Assembly: GCA_016704535.1 (NCBI GenBank)
Contig: JADIZZ010000001.1
Coordinates: 1 to 64,000 of the forward strand
DNA from: Betaproteobacteria bacterium
Lineage (GTDB): Bacteria; Pseudomonadota; Gammaproteobacteria; Burkholderiales; Burkholderiaceae_C
DNA: 64,000 bases
Direction: 5' to 3'
The notes under the pieces were generated by a model. It saw only the letters and a program-made list of their open reading frames with translations. It had not been told where the DNA came from and did not search any database. Shown here piece after piece: positions 1-10,912 of this stretch. A program made the position numbers and the translations under genes. Positions within the stretch are counted from its first letter, which is position 1. Each line of letters begins with the position of its first letter.

Positions 1-469
1 GCCACGTCGTCGCGAAGTACCCAAACGCGAGATCCTGCCCGACCCCAAGTTCGGCTCGATCGACCTGTCCAAGTTCATGAACGTCATCATGGAATCGGGC
101 AAGAAGGCCATCGCCGAGCGCATCATCTACGGTGCGTTGGAGCAGGTCGAGAACAAGGCCCAGAAGGATCCGCTGGAGATCTTCATGGTCGCGCTGAACA
201 ACATCAAGCCGATGGTCGAAGTGAAGTCCCGCCGTGTCGGCGGTGCGAACTACCAAGTTCCCGTGGAAGTCCGCCCCGTTCGCCGACAGGCCCTGGCCAT
301 GCGCTGGTTGAAGGAAAGCGCGCGCAAGCGCGGTGAGAAGTCGATGGCCGCGCGCTTGGCGAACGAACTGCTGGAGGCCAGCGAAGGCCGCGGCGGCGCC
401 GTCAAGAAGCGCGACGAAGTTCACCGCATGGCCGAAGCGAACAAGGCGTTCTCGCACTTCCGTTTTTAA
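1..469 (+). CDS. rpsG: 30S ribosomal protein S7 (5' end cut by two bases)
   Basis: S7 is a primary 16S rRNA binding protein that nucleates the head of the 30S subunit. The window opens on the final G of the start codon, and the second codon begins at base 2. The reading frame gives the PRRRE-type N-terminus, the GGANYQVPVEVRP and ALRW-like segments, and the usual SFRF-like end (here HFRF, stop TAA). About 156 residues, the normal bacterial length. It is followed by a structured 91-nt gap and fusA, the usual str operon order. Confidence 0.97.
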   Translation, partial: PRRREVPKREILPDPKFGSIDLSKFMNVIMESGKKAIAERIIYGALEQVENKAQKDPLEIFMVALNNIKPMVEVKSRRVGGANYQVPVEVRPVRRQALAMRWLKESARKRGEKSMAARLANELLEASEGRGGAVKKRDEVHRMAEANKAFSHFRF

Positions 470-502
470 GCACGGACCTGAGCACCGACCGACGTTGTCC
501 CC

Positions 503-540
503 GGCCGCCTTTACGGGTTAGTACTAGCCCGCAGGCGGCC
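503..540 (+). promoter_or_regulatory. Two-tier hairpin between rpsG and fusA
   Basis: GGCCGCCT (503-510) pairs perfectly with AGGCGGCC (533-540). Inside it CGGGTTAG (514-521) pairs with CTAGCCCG (524-531) with one G-U pair. No T-tract follows, so an attenuator, processing site or translational-control element is more likely than a terminator. In E. coli S7 autoregulates the str operon at an intercistronic site before rpsG; a similar role here is inference. Confidence 0.5.
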
Positions 541-560
541 CCTGCATTTGGAGATAGACC

Positions 561-2663
<2,103 letters not shown>

Positions 2664-2693
2664 CGGCGGCAAGTAAAGCATGAAGCTGGTCTT

Positions 2694-2742
2694 CGAAGGG
2701 CTGGCGCCTTCTGCCAGTGGCAGGCGAATCAGCGGCCCTTCG
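2694..2742 (+). promoter_or_regulatory. Branched hairpin between fusA and tuf
   Basis: CGAAGGGC (2694-2701) pairs perfectly with GCCCTTCG (2735-2742). Within it CTGCC (2711-2715) and GGCAG (2719-2723) form a tight stem, flanked by CGC/GCG. It sits in the 128-nt gap before tuf. There is no T-run directly after it, so termination is unlikely. It may set the relative amounts of EF-G and EF-Tu message by processing or stability; this is inference. Confidence 0.4.
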
Positions 2743-2791
2743 GAAACCTTAAACCTCTTCACTGGCAACGCTCTTTTTCGGAGATTTGAGA

Positions 2792-3982
<1,191 letters not shown>

Positions 3983-3991
3983 GGATCCTCC

Positions 3992-4306
3992 ATGTCCACC
4001 AAACAAAAGATCCGCATCCGCCTCAAGGCCTTCGACTACAAGCTGATCGACCAGTCGGCGCTGGAGATCGTCGACACCGCCAAGCGCACGGGCGCCATAG
4101 TCAAGGGCCCCGTGCCTTTGCCCACGCGCATGCAGCGTTTCGACATCCTGCGCTCGCCCCACGTCAACAAGACGAGCCGCGACCAGTTGGAGATCCGCAC
4201 GCACCAGCGCCTGATGGACATCGTCGACCCCACCGACAAGACCGTGGACGCGCTGATGAAGCTCGACCTGCCGGCCGGCGTCGACGTCGAGATCAAGCTG
4301 CAGTAA
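3992..4306 (+). CDS. rpsJ: 30S ribosomal protein S10
   Basis: Component of the 30S head, also known as NusE, which joins NusB and NusG in transcription antitermination and coupling. 104 residues with the conserved start KIRIRLKAFD and the SPHVNKTSRDQ loop. It follows tuf by 9 nt, so it is co-transcribed with the str genes. It is separated from rplC by 160 nt that hold a promoter-like sequence and hairpins. Confidence 0.98.
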   Translation: MSTKQKIRIRLKAFDYKLIDQSALEIVDTAKRTGAIVKGPVPLPTRMQRFDILRSPHVNKTSRDQLEIRTHQRLMDIVDPTDKTVDALMKLDLPAGVDVEIKLQ

Positions 4307-4324
4307 AGCGCCCGACGAGCGATG

Positions 4325-4455
4325 AGCAGTTGCGGGTTCGCCCGCGACTGCTACAATCGCGGGCTTTCCCGGGCTTGGCTAAAACCGAGCCCGAGGAACT
4401 ACCACCCCGGGCAATCGATCTCGGGATCGTGAACAAGGCGCTGTCAAAGCAGCGC
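4325..4455 (+). promoter_or_regulatory. Structured leader between rpsJ and rplC
   Basis: Three hairpins can be read in this gap. AGCAGTTGCGGG/CCCGCGACTGCT closes on a TTCG loop at 4325-4352. GGGCTTGG/CCGAGCCC lies at 4371-4392. GCGCTG/CAGCGC lies at 4438-4455, directly upstream of the rplC ribosome-binding site. In E. coli the L4-controlled S10 leader lies before rpsJ; here a leader of similar size lies after rpsJ. A role in L4 autoregulation is inference. Confidence 0.5.
4330..4357 (+). promoter_or_regulatory. Sigma-70 type promoter upstream of rplC
   Basis: TTGCGG at 4330-4335 as the -35 element and TACAAT at 4352-4357 as the -10 element are separated by 16 bp. This would start transcription about 100 nt before rplC and give the large S10 block its own promoter. 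The promoter overlaps the first hairpin of the leader, so read-through RNA and new transcripts would have different 5' structures. Confidence 0.55.
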
Positions 4456-4466
4456 TGGAGAAAACC

Positions 4467-5138
4467 ATGAGCATGAGCGAACAGCTCGGCTTGCTGGGCC
4501 GCAAGGTGGGCATGACGCGCATCTTCACGGACGATGGCGACACCATCCCCGTGACCGTGCTCGACGTGTCCAACAACCGCGTCACGCAGGTCAAGACCGC
4601 TGCCACTGACGGCTACAACGCGCTGCAAGTCGCGTTCGGCGCCAAGAAGGCCAGCCGCGTCAGCAAGCCCGAAGCCGGGCACCTGGCCAAGGCCGGTGTC
4701 GAGTCGGGCGAGATCCTGAAGGAATTCCGCGTCACCGCCGACGTCGTCGGCCAGTACTCGCCGGGCGCCGTCGTGCCTGTCAGCGTCTTTGCCGCCGGCC
4801 AGAAGGTCGATGTGCAGGGCACGTCCCTCGGCAAGGGCTTCGCGGGCACCATCAAGCGCCACAACTTCAAGTCGCAGCGCGCGTCGCACGGCAACAGCCG
4901 TTCGCACAACGTGCCGGGCTCGATCTCGATGGCGCAGGACCCGGGTCGTGTGTTCCCGGGCAAGAAGATGACCGGCCAGATGGGCAACGAGACCGTCAGT
5001 GTGCAGAACCTCGACATCGTGCGTGTCGACGAAGCGCGCTCGCTGCTGCTCGTGCGCGGCGCCGTGCCGGGCCACAAGAACGGCCACGTGGTCGTTCGCC
5101 CCGCCATCAAGGTGCGTGCCAAGACGGGAGCCCAGTGA
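4467..5138 (+). CDS. rplC: 50S ribosomal protein L3
   Basis: Early-assembly 23S rRNA binding protein near the peptidyl transferase centre. 223 residues, normal length, with the N-terminal LGLLGRKVGMTR and the central FKSQRASHGNSRSHN loop; the glutamine there is the residue methylated by PrmB in other bacteria. The ATG at 4467 has GGAG at good spacing; a second ATG two codons later is possible. The stop overlaps the rplD start by one base (TGATG). Confidence 0.97.
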   Translation: MSMSEQLGLLGRKVGMTRIFTDDGDTIPVTVLDVSNNRVTQVKTAATDGYNALQVAFGAKKASRVSKPEAGHLAKAGVESGEILKEFRVTADVVGQYSPGAVVPVSVFAAGQKVDVQGTSLGKGFAGTIKRHNFKSQRASHGNSRSHNVPGSISMAQDPGRVFPGKKMTGQMGNETVSVQNLDIVRVDEARSLLLVRGAVPGHKNGHVVVRPAIKVRAKTGAQ

Positions 5139-5758
5139 TGCAACTCGAGCTCCTCAACGATCAAGGCCAGGCGACTTCGAAGTTCGACGCGCCGGACACC
5201 GTCTTCGCGCGTGACTACAACGAAGCGCTGGTGCACCAGGTCGTCGTCGCGTTCCAGGCCAATGCGCGCCAGGGCACCCGTGCCCAGAAGGACCGCGGCG
5301 AAGTCGCCCACACCACCAAGAAGCCGTTTCGCCAGAAGGGCACCGGCCGTGCGCGCGCCGGCATGACGTCTTCGCCGCTGTGGCGCGGGGGCGGTCGCAT
5401 CTTCCCGAACCGGCCCGACGAGAACTTCTCGCAGAAGGTCAACAAGAAGATGTACCGCGCCGGCATGGCGTCGATCCTGTCGCAGCTGGCCCGTGACGGC
5501 CGTCTGGCGGTGGTCGACAGCATCAGCATCGACGCGCCCAAGACCAAGCTGCTGGCCGCCAAGCTCAAGGCCATGGGCCTGGACTCGGTGCTGGTCATCG
5601 CCGACCAGATCGACGACAACCTCGCGCTGGCTTCGCGCAACCTGGCCAACGTGCTGGTGGTCGAGCCGCGCTACGCCGATCCGCTGTCACTCGTCTTCTA
5701 CAAGAAGGTGCTGGTGACCAAGGGCGCGATCGAGCAGCTCAAGGAGATGTTCGCATGA
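5138..5758 (+). CDS. rplD: 50S ribosomal protein L4
   Basis: 23S rRNA binding protein whose extended loop lines the peptide exit tunnel, and in gammaproteobacteria the autogenous repressor of the S10 operon. 206 residues. The ATG at 5138 overlaps the rplC stop; an in-frame GTG one codon earlier is less likely. The conserved tunnel loop (RQKGTGRARAG followed by WRGGG) is visible around residues 60-85. The stop overlaps the rplW start by four bases, so translation is probably coupled. Confidence 0.97.
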   Translation: MQLELLNDQGQATSKFDAPDTVFARDYNEALVHQVVVAFQANARQGTRAQKDRGEVAHTTKKPFRQKGTGRARAGMTSSPLWRGGGRIFPNRPDENFSQKVNKKMYRAGMASILSQLARDGRLAVVDSISIDAPKTKLLAAKLKAMGLDSVLVIADQIDDNLALASRNLANVLVVEPRYADPLSLVFYKKVLVTKGAIEQLKEMFA

Positions 5759-6090
5759 GCCGCGTCAATCCGACTCCGGTCGAGCGCAAGTTCGACGAAG
5801 GCCGCCTCAGCCAGGTGCTGGTGGCCCCGATCATTTCCGAGAAGGCAACGCGCATCGGCGAGAAGCAGAACCAGGTGATGTTCAAGGTGCTGCGCGACGC
5901 GACCAAACCCGAGATCAAGGCCGCTGTCGAACTGATGTTCAAGGTCGAGGTGGCTTCGGTCAGCACTTCGATCCAGAAGGGCAAGGTCAAGCGCTTCGGC
6001 CGTTCCATGGGCCGCCGCGACCACGTCAAGAAGGCGTTCGTTGCGTTGAAGCCGGGCCAGGAGCTCAATTTCTCCGGGGAGGCCGCGTAA
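5755..6090 (+). CDS. rplW: 50S ribosomal protein L23
   Basis: Sits at the peptide exit site and is the docking point for trigger factor and SRP. 111 residues. The conserved core SQVLVAPIISEKAT and a VNTx-like segment (here ASVSTSI, GKVKRFG) identify the family. It has an N-terminal extension of about 15 residues relative to E. coli L23. It starts inside the rplD stop and abuts rplB with no spacer. Confidence 0.96.
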   Translation: MSRVNPTPVERKFDEGRLSQVLVAPIISEKATRIGEKQNQVMFKVLRDATKPEIKAAVELMFKVEVASVSTSIQKGKVKRFGRSMGRRDHVKKAFVALKPGQELNFSGEAA

Positions 6091-6915
6091 ATGGCTGTCA
6101 TCAAGGTCAAGCCCACATCGCCCGGTCGCCGCGGCGTGGTGAAGGTGGTGCACAAGCACCTGCACAAGGGTGCTCCGGAGGCTTCGCTGCTCGAGCCGCA
6201 GAAGCAGAACGCCGGACGCAACAACCTCGGCCGCATCACGATGCGTCACAAGGGCGGCGGTCACAAGCACCACTACCGCGTGGTCGACTTCGTGCGCAAC
6301 AAGGACGGCATCCCGGCGAAGGTCGAACGCATCGAGTACGACCCCAACCGCACCGCCCACATCGCGCTGCTGTGCTACGCCGACGGCGAGCGCCGCTACA
6401 TCATCGCCCCGCGCGGTGTCGAAGCCGGTGCCACGCTGTTGAGCGGCGCCGAGGCGCCGATCAAGGCAGGCAACACGCTGCCCATCCGCAACATCCCCGT
6501 CGGCTCCATCGTTCACTGCGTGGAAATGATGCCCGGCAAGGGGGCTCAGATCGCGCGCTCAGCCGGCACCTCGGTGACGCTGATGGCGCGTGAAGGCATC
6601 TACGCCCAGTTGCGCTTGCGCTCGGGTGAGGTCCGCAAGATCCACATCGACTGTCGCGCGACCATCGGCGAGGTGTCGAACGAAGAGCACAGCCTGCGCC
6701 AGTATGGCAAGGCCGGCGCCATCCGCTGGAAGGGCATCCGCCCGACCGTGCGCGGCACCGCCATGAACCCGATCGACCACCCGCACGGTGGTGGCGAGGG
6801 CAAGACCGGCGAAGGCAAGCCGCAGGTGTCGCCGTGGAACACCCTGACCAAGGGCTACCGCACTCGCAGCAACAAGCGCACGCAGACGATGATCGTCTCG
6901 CGTCGCAAGAAGTGA
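6091..6915 (+). CDS. rplB: 50S ribosomal protein L2
   Basis: Large, highly conserved 23S rRNA binding protein needed for subunit association and peptidyl transfer. 274 residues. The conserved NPIDHPHGGGEG segment, which includes the key histidine, lies near residues 225-237, and the RGTAMNP motif precedes it. It begins immediately after the rplW stop, implying coupled translation. Confidence 0.98.
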   Translation: MAVIKVKPTSPGRRGVVKVVHKHLHKGAPEASLLEPQKQNAGRNNLGRITMRHKGGGHKHHYRVVDFVRNKDGIPAKVERIEYDPNRTAHIALLCYADGERRYIIAPRGVEAGATLLSGAEAPIKAGNTLPIRNIPVGSIVHCVEMMPGKGAQIARSAGTSVTLMAREGIYAQLRLRSGEVRKIHIDCRATIGEVSNEEHSLRQYGKAGAIRWKGIRPTVRGTAMNPIDHPHGGGEGKTGEGKPQVSPWNTLTKGYRTRSNKRTQTMIVSRRKK

Positions 6916-6925
6916 GGTCAACGAC

Positions 6926-7201
6926 ATGACCCGTTCGCTCAAGAAGGGTCCCTTCGTGGACCACCACCTGATGGCCAAGGTCGAGAAGGCCGCCGCCATC
7001 AAGGACAAGAAGCCGATCAAGACCTGGTCGCGCCGCAGCACCATCCTGCCCGAGTTCATCGGCCTGACGGTGGCTGTGCACAACGGCAAGCAGCACGTGC
7101 CCGTGTACGTGACCGACCAGATGGTCGGCCACAAGCTCGGCGAATTCGCCCTCACCCGCTTGTTCAAGGGTCACCCCGCGGACAAGAAGGCCAAGAAGTA
7201 A
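6926..7201 (+). CDS. rpsS: 30S ribosomal protein S19
   Basis: Forms a complex with S13 in the 30S head and contacts A-site tRNA. 91 residues, with the typical N-terminus TRSLKKGPFVDHHL and the RRSTILPEFIGLTVAVHNG segment. It lies 10 nt after rplB and 12 nt before rplV. Confidence 0.98.
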   Translation: MTRSLKKGPFVDHHLMAKVEKAAAIKDKKPIKTWSRRSTILPEFIGLTVAVHNGKQHVPVYVTDQMVGHKLGEFALTRLFKGHPADKKAKK

Positions 7202-7213
7202 GGAGCCGCTGCG

Positions 7214-7543
7214 ATGGAAACCAAAGCAAGCGTGCGCGGCGTCCGCCTCTCGGCTGACAAGGGCCGGCTGGTTGCCGACATGATCCGCGGCAAGAAGGTC
7301 GATCAGGCCATCAACATCCTCGCGTTCACGCAGAAGAAGGCCGCCGGCATCATCAAGAAGGCAGTCGAATCTGCTGTGGCCAATGCCGAGCACAACGACG
7401 GTGCCGACATCGACGAACTGAAGATCAAGTCGATCTACGTCGAGCAGGGTGCAGTGCTGAAGCGTTTCTCCGCCCGTGCCAAGGGCCGGGGGGCGCGCAT
7501 CAGCAAGGGCACCTGTCATATCTTCGTGACGGTCGGCAACTGA
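7214..7543 (+). CDS. rplV: 50S ribosomal protein L22
   Basis: Its beta-hairpin lines the peptide exit tunnel and is a site of macrolide resistance mutations in other species. 109 residues. The core RLVADMIRGKKVDQA and the hairpin region RFSARAKGRGARISKGTCH are intact. Standard position between rpsS and rpsC. Confidence 0.97.
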   Translation: METKASVRGVRLSADKGRLVADMIRGKKVDQAINILAFTQKKAAGIIKKAVESAVANAEHNDGADIDELKIKSIYVEQGAVLKRFSARAKGRGARISKGTCHIFVTVGN

Positions 7544-7558
7544 GGCACTGGAAAGAAC

Positions 7559-8461
7559 ATGGGACAAAAAATCCACCCGACCGGCTTCCGCCTCGCCGTC
7601 ACACGCGCCTGGCAAAGCCGCTGGTTCGCCACCAAGGCCAACTTCGCCACGATGCTGGCCGAGGACCTGAAAGTACGTGAGTACCTGAAGGCCAAGCTGA
7701 AGAGCGCGGCCGTCTCGCGCATCCTCATCGAGCGCCCCGCCAAGAACGCACGCATCACCATTTACTCGGCGCGTCCGGGTGTGGTCATCGGCAAGAAGGG
7801 CGAGGACATCGAGAACCTGAAGGCCGAACTGGGCCGCCGCCTGGGCGTGCCGGTGGCCGTGAACATCGAAGAGATCCGCAAGCCGGAAGTCGATGCGCAG
7901 CTGATCGCCGACAGCATCACGCAGCAGCTCGAGAAGCGCATCATGTTCCGCCGCGCCATGAAGCGCGCGATGCAGAACGCGATGCGCCTGGGCGCCCAGG
8001 GCATCAAGATCATGAGCTCGGGCCGCCTGAACGGCATCGAGATCGCGCGTTGCGAGTGGTACCGCGAAGGCCGCGTGCCGCTTCACACCCTGAAGGCCGA
8101 CATCGACTACGGCTTCAGCGAAGCCAAGACGACCTACGGCGTCATTGGCGTGAAGGTCTGGGTCTACCGCGGTGATCGCCTGGCCAATGGCGAGGCGCCC
8201 CAGCTGCCCAAGACCGAAGGTGACGGCGACCGCCGCGACCGCCGTGGCCCGCGTCCCGGTGATCGGCCCGGCGCCCCGGGTGGCCGTGGCCGCCCCGGCA
8301 TGGACCGCCCGCCGGCCCCGCGTGGTGAAGTCACGACCGCCGCCACGACGCCTGCAGCCCCGGCTGCTGACGGCCCCAGCGGCCCGAAGGGCCCGGCCGT
8401 CAAGCGCGTGCGCCGCGCCACCCCGGCCACGCCGGCGGCTGGCGAGACCAAAGGAGAATAA
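7559..8461 (+). CDS. rpsC: 30S ribosomal protein S3 with long C-terminal tail
   Basis: Binds 16S rRNA in the head and contributes to mRNA helicase activity at the entry channel. The protein is 300 residues against about 233 in E. coli. Residues 1-210 are canonical: GQKIHPTGFRL start, KH domain with VVIGKKGEDIENL, and C-domain GRLNGIEIAR. Beyond that is a low-complexity tail rich in Gly, Pro, Arg and Asp, then Ala and Pro, ending in basic residues. Such tails are common in Burkholderiales. The stop is 2 nt before the rplP start. Confidence 0.97.
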   Translation: MGQKIHPTGFRLAVTRAWQSRWFATKANFATMLAEDLKVREYLKAKLKSAAVSRILIERPAKNARITIYSARPGVVIGKKGEDIENLKAELGRRLGVPVAVNIEEIRKPEVDAQLIADSITQQLEKRIMFRRAMKRAMQNAMRLGAQGIKIMSSGRLNGIEIARCEWYREGRVPLHTLKADIDYGFSEAKTTYGVIGVKVWVYRGDRLANGEAPQLPKTEGDGDRRDRRGPRPGDRPGAPGGRGRPGMDRPPAPRGEVTTAATTPAAPAADGPSGPKGPAVKRVRRATPATPAAGETKGE

Positions 8462-8463
8462 CG

Positions 8464-8880
8464 ATGCTGCAACCCGCACGTCGCAAGTTCCGCAAGGAAC
8501 ACAAGGGCCGCAACACCGGCATCGCCACGCGTGGCGCTGCCGTGTCGTTCGGCGACTTCGGCCTCAAGGCCACCGAGCGCGGCCGCATCACGGCGCGCCA
8601 GATCGAAGCCGCCCGCCGCGCCATCAGCCGCCACATCAAGCGCGGCGGCCGCATCTTCATCCGCATCTTCCCCGACAAGCCGATTTCGCAGAAGCCGGCC
8701 GAAGTGCGCATGGGCAACGGCAAGGGCAACCCCGAGTACTACGTGGCCGAGATCCAGCCGGGCAAGGTGCTGTACGAGATCAACGGTGTGCCGGAACAAC
8801 TGGCGCGCGAAGCGTTCCAGCTGGCCTCGGCCAAGCTGCCGCTGAAGTGCACCTTCGTCGCACGGCAGGTCGGCGCCTGA
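8464..8880 (+). CDS. rplP: 50S ribosomal protein L16
   Basis: Binds 23S rRNA near the A-site tRNA elbow. 138 residues, normal length. It begins MLQPARRKFRKEHKGRN and contains the RISRHIKRGG-like and GKGNPEYYVAEIQPG segments typical of the family. Placed between rpsC and rpmC as usual. Confidence 0.97.
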   Translation: MLQPARRKFRKEHKGRNTGIATRGAAVSFGDFGLKATERGRITARQIEAARRAISRHIKRGGRIFIRIFPDKPISQKPAEVRMGNGKGNPEYYVAEIQPGKVLYEINGVPEQLAREAFQLASAKLPLKCTFVARQVGA

Positions 8881-8892
8881 CCAGGAGCACAC

Positions 8893-9093
8893 ATGAGCAA
8901 GACATCTGAACTGCGTGGCAAGGACGTGGCGGCGCTGGAAAAGGAAGTCTCCGATCTGCTGAAGGCCCATTTCGGCCTGCGCATGCAGAAGGCGACCCAG
9001 CAGCTGACGAACCACACGCAACTGGGCAACACACGGCGCGAGATCGCCCGAGTGAAGACCATCATCGCGGAAAAGAAGAGGGTCGCCAAATGA
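8893..9093 (+). CDS. rpmC: 50S ribosomal protein L29
   Basis: Small helical protein at the exit tunnel beside L23. 66 residues with the typical ELRGKDVAALEKEV helix, the FGLRMQKATQQL segment and the RREIARVKTII C-terminal helix. The start is preceded by AGGAG. The stop overlaps the rpsQ start by four bases (ATGA). Confidence 0.95.
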   Translation: MSKTSELRGKDVAALEKEVSDLLKAHFGLRMQKATQQLTNHTQLGNTRREIARVKTIIAEKKRVAK

Positions 9094-9389
9094 GCGAAGC
9101 ACAAACCGCAACGAGCACGCCTGCGGCTGCCCCGCTGAAGAACACGCGTACGCTGGTCGGCCGCGTCGTCAGCGACAAGCGCGCCAAGACCATCACCGTG
9201 CTGGTCGAGCGCCGCACGGCGCACGAGCTCTACGGGAAGATCGTCGCCAAGTCGCGCAAGTACCACGCGCACGACGAGAAGGGCGAGTACAAGATGGGCG
9301 ACCTGGTGGAAATCGCCGAAGGCCGGCCCATCAGCAAGACCAAGTCCTGGGTCGTGACCAAGCTGCTCGAGAAGGCCAAGCTGGTCTGA
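9090..9389 (+). CDS. rpsQ: 30S ribosomal protein S17
   Basis: Primary 16S rRNA binder in the body of the 30S subunit. 99 residues, with an N-terminal extension of about 17 residues (Ala and Thr rich) before the canonical TLVGRVVSDKRAKTITV start. It is the last gene of the S10 block here and is followed by two hairpins and a peroxiredoxin gene rather than directly by rplN. Confidence 0.96.
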   Translation: MSEAQTATSTPAAAPLKNTRTLVGRVVSDKRAKTITVLVERRTAHELYGKIVAKSRKYHAHDEKGEYKMGDLVEIAEGRPISKTKSWVVTKLLEKAKLV

Positions 9390-9395
9390 TCCTCC

Positions 9396-9466
9396 GTGGG
9401 GCCTTCAGGCCCCACCCGCACGCTGCACGACCGGACACTGGACACTCCAGGTCCGGCCGTTTTCTT
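9396..9466 (+). terminator. Tandem hairpins with T-rich end after rpsQ
   Basis: The first hairpin is GTGGGGCCT/AGGCCCCAC at 9396-9415. The second is CCGGAC-A-CTGGA (9431-9442) pairing with TCCAG-GTCCGG (9446-9456) around a CAC loop, followed by CCGTTTTCTT. The second looks like a rho-independent terminator. It would end the S10 transcript after rpsQ, the same boundary as in E. coli. Confidence 0.6.
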
Positions 9467-9485
9467 CACCACCAGGAGCGAACAC

Positions 9486-10022
9486 ATGCTCAAAGTCGGA
9501 GACAAGCTGCCCGCGGGCACCCTGCAGGAATTCATCGAGGTCGAGGGCAACGGTTGCTCGCTCGGGCCCAACACCTTCGACATCGCCAAGCTCACCGCCG
9601 GCAAGAAGATCGCCATCTTCGCGCTGCCCGGCGCCTACACGCCGACCTGTTCGGCCAAGCACGTGCCGGGCTACGTCGAACAGGCCGATGCGCTGAAGGC
9701 GGCCGGCATCGACGAGATCTGGTGCGTGTCGGTCAACGACGCTTTCGTGATGGGCGCCTGGGGCCGCGACCAGAAGACCGCCGGCAAGGTGCGCATGATG
9801 GCCGACGGCAGCGCCGAATTCACCAAGGCCACCGGCCTGACGCTGGACCTGACGGCGCGCGGCATGGGCCTGCGTTCGAACCGCTACTCGATGCTCGTCG
9901 TCGACGGCGTGGTCAAGTCGCTGAATGTCGAGGCCCCGGGCAAGTTCGAGGTCAGCGACGCCGGCACGATGCTGGCGCAGGCCAGGGCGCTGCTTGCTGA
10001 GATGAGTTCCAGCGGCGCTTGA
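9486..10022 (+). CDS. Peroxiredoxin (Prx5/redoxin type)
   Basis: Thiol peroxidase that reduces hydrogen peroxide and organic peroxides in the cytoplasm. 178 residues. The peroxidatic cysteine is C55 in PGAYTPTCS; the later IWCVSVNDAFVMGAWGRDQ segment is typical of the Prx5-like redoxin family. I chose the ATG at 9486, behind AGGAG, rather than an upstream GTG that would run through the terminator. It sits between rpsQ and rplN, the boundary of the S10 and spc blocks, just downstream of a terminator-like hairpin, so it probably has its own promoter. Base composition matches its neighbours. Confidence 0.9.
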   Translation: MLKVGDKLPAGTLQEFIEVEGNGCSLGPNTFDIAKLTAGKKIAIFALPGAYTPTCSAKHVPGYVEQADALKAAGIDEIWCVSVNDAFVMGAWGRDQKTAGKVRMMADGSAEFTKATGLTLDLTARGMGLRSNRYSMLVVDGVVKSLNVEAPGKFEVSDAGTMLAQARALLAEMSSSGA

Positions 10023-10179
10023 CGGCGGCCGCCAAAGAGTGCCATAACTAGCCAGGCTTCGCTGTTTGGCCTGAGCCGTTCCTGAAAAGTACCGGTCTTG
10101 CGCGAGACAGATCCACCTCCACGGGCCCAAGACTGACCGACGCGGTTCTGCTGCGACGGGGCAAGTTGGGGATGAACAA

Positions 10180-10548
10180 ATGATCCAAATGCAATCGCGG
10201 CTCGACGTCGCGGACAACACTGGCGCGAAGTCCGTCATGTGCATCAAGGTGCTCGGCGGCTCCAAGCGCCGCTACGCCGGCATCGGCGACGTGATCAAGG
10301 TCAGCATCAAGGAAGCCGCGCCGCGTGGCCGCGTCAAGAAGGGCGAGGTCTACAGCGCCGTGGTCGTGCGCACCGCCAAGGGCGTGCGCCGCCAGGACGG
10401 CTCGCTGATCAAGTTCGACGGCAACGCCGCCGTGCTGCTGAACGCCAAGCTCGAGCCGATCGGCACCCGCATCTTCGGGCCGGTGACGCGCGAACTGCGC
10501 ACCGAGCGCTTCATGAAGATCGTCTCGCTCGCACCGGAAGTGCTCTGA
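10180..10548 (+). CDS. rplN: 50S ribosomal protein L14
   Basis: Binds 23S rRNA at the subunit interface. 122 residues, normal length, beginning MIQMQSRLDVADNTGAKSV. First gene of the spc block. The 157 nt before it are non-coding and must hold the spc promoter if the hairpin after rpsQ terminates, but I could not recognise a convincing -35/-10 pair there. Confidence 0.97.
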   Translation: MIQMQSRLDVADNTGAKSVMCIKVLGGSKRRYAGIGDVIKVSIKEAAPRGRVKKGEVYSAVVVRTAKGVRRQDGSLIKFDGNAAVLLNAKLEPIGTRIFGPVTRELRTERFMKIVSLAPEVL

Positions 10549-10572
10549 GCGGCTGCGCAAGAAGGACAGACC

Positions 10573-10907
10573 ATGAACAAGATTCGCAAAGGCGACCAGG
10601 TCATCGTGTTGACCGGTCGCGACAAGGGCAAGCGCGGCACCGTGACGCAGCGCGTCGACGACGAGCGCATCGTCGTCGAAGGCGTCAACGTCGTCAAGAA
10701 GCACGTCAAGCCGAACCCGATGAAGGGCACCACCGGCGGCGTGATCGACAAGACCATGCCGATCCACCAGTCCAACGTGGCCATCTTCAATGCCGCGACC
10801 GGCAAGGCTGACCGTGTGGGTATCAAGCTGCTGGGCGATGGCAGCAGCCCGCAAGCAAGGAAAGGGTTCGCGTCTACAAGTCCAGCGGCCAAGAGATCAA
10901 GGCGTAA
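10573..10907 (+). CDS. rplX: 50S ribosomal protein L24, frame broken near its 3' end
   Basis: Assembly initiator protein of the 50S subunit. The KOW-type start (IRKGDQVIVLTGRDKGKRG) and about 90 residues read cleanly. Between roughly 10840 and 10862 the frame shifts; the expected end RVRVYKSSGQEIKA and its TAA at 10905-10907 are in another frame. The total length is one base short of a whole number of codons, so a single missing base is the simplest explanation. The gene is normally essential, so I treat this as a sequence error. Confidence 0.9.
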
Positions 10908-10912
10908 CTGCA

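Noticed and set aside
9396..10022. Peroxiredoxin start at the upstream in-frame GTG (9396)
   Set aside because: It would place the terminator hairpins inside the coding sequence; the ATG at 9486 has a good ribosome-binding site and matches the family start.
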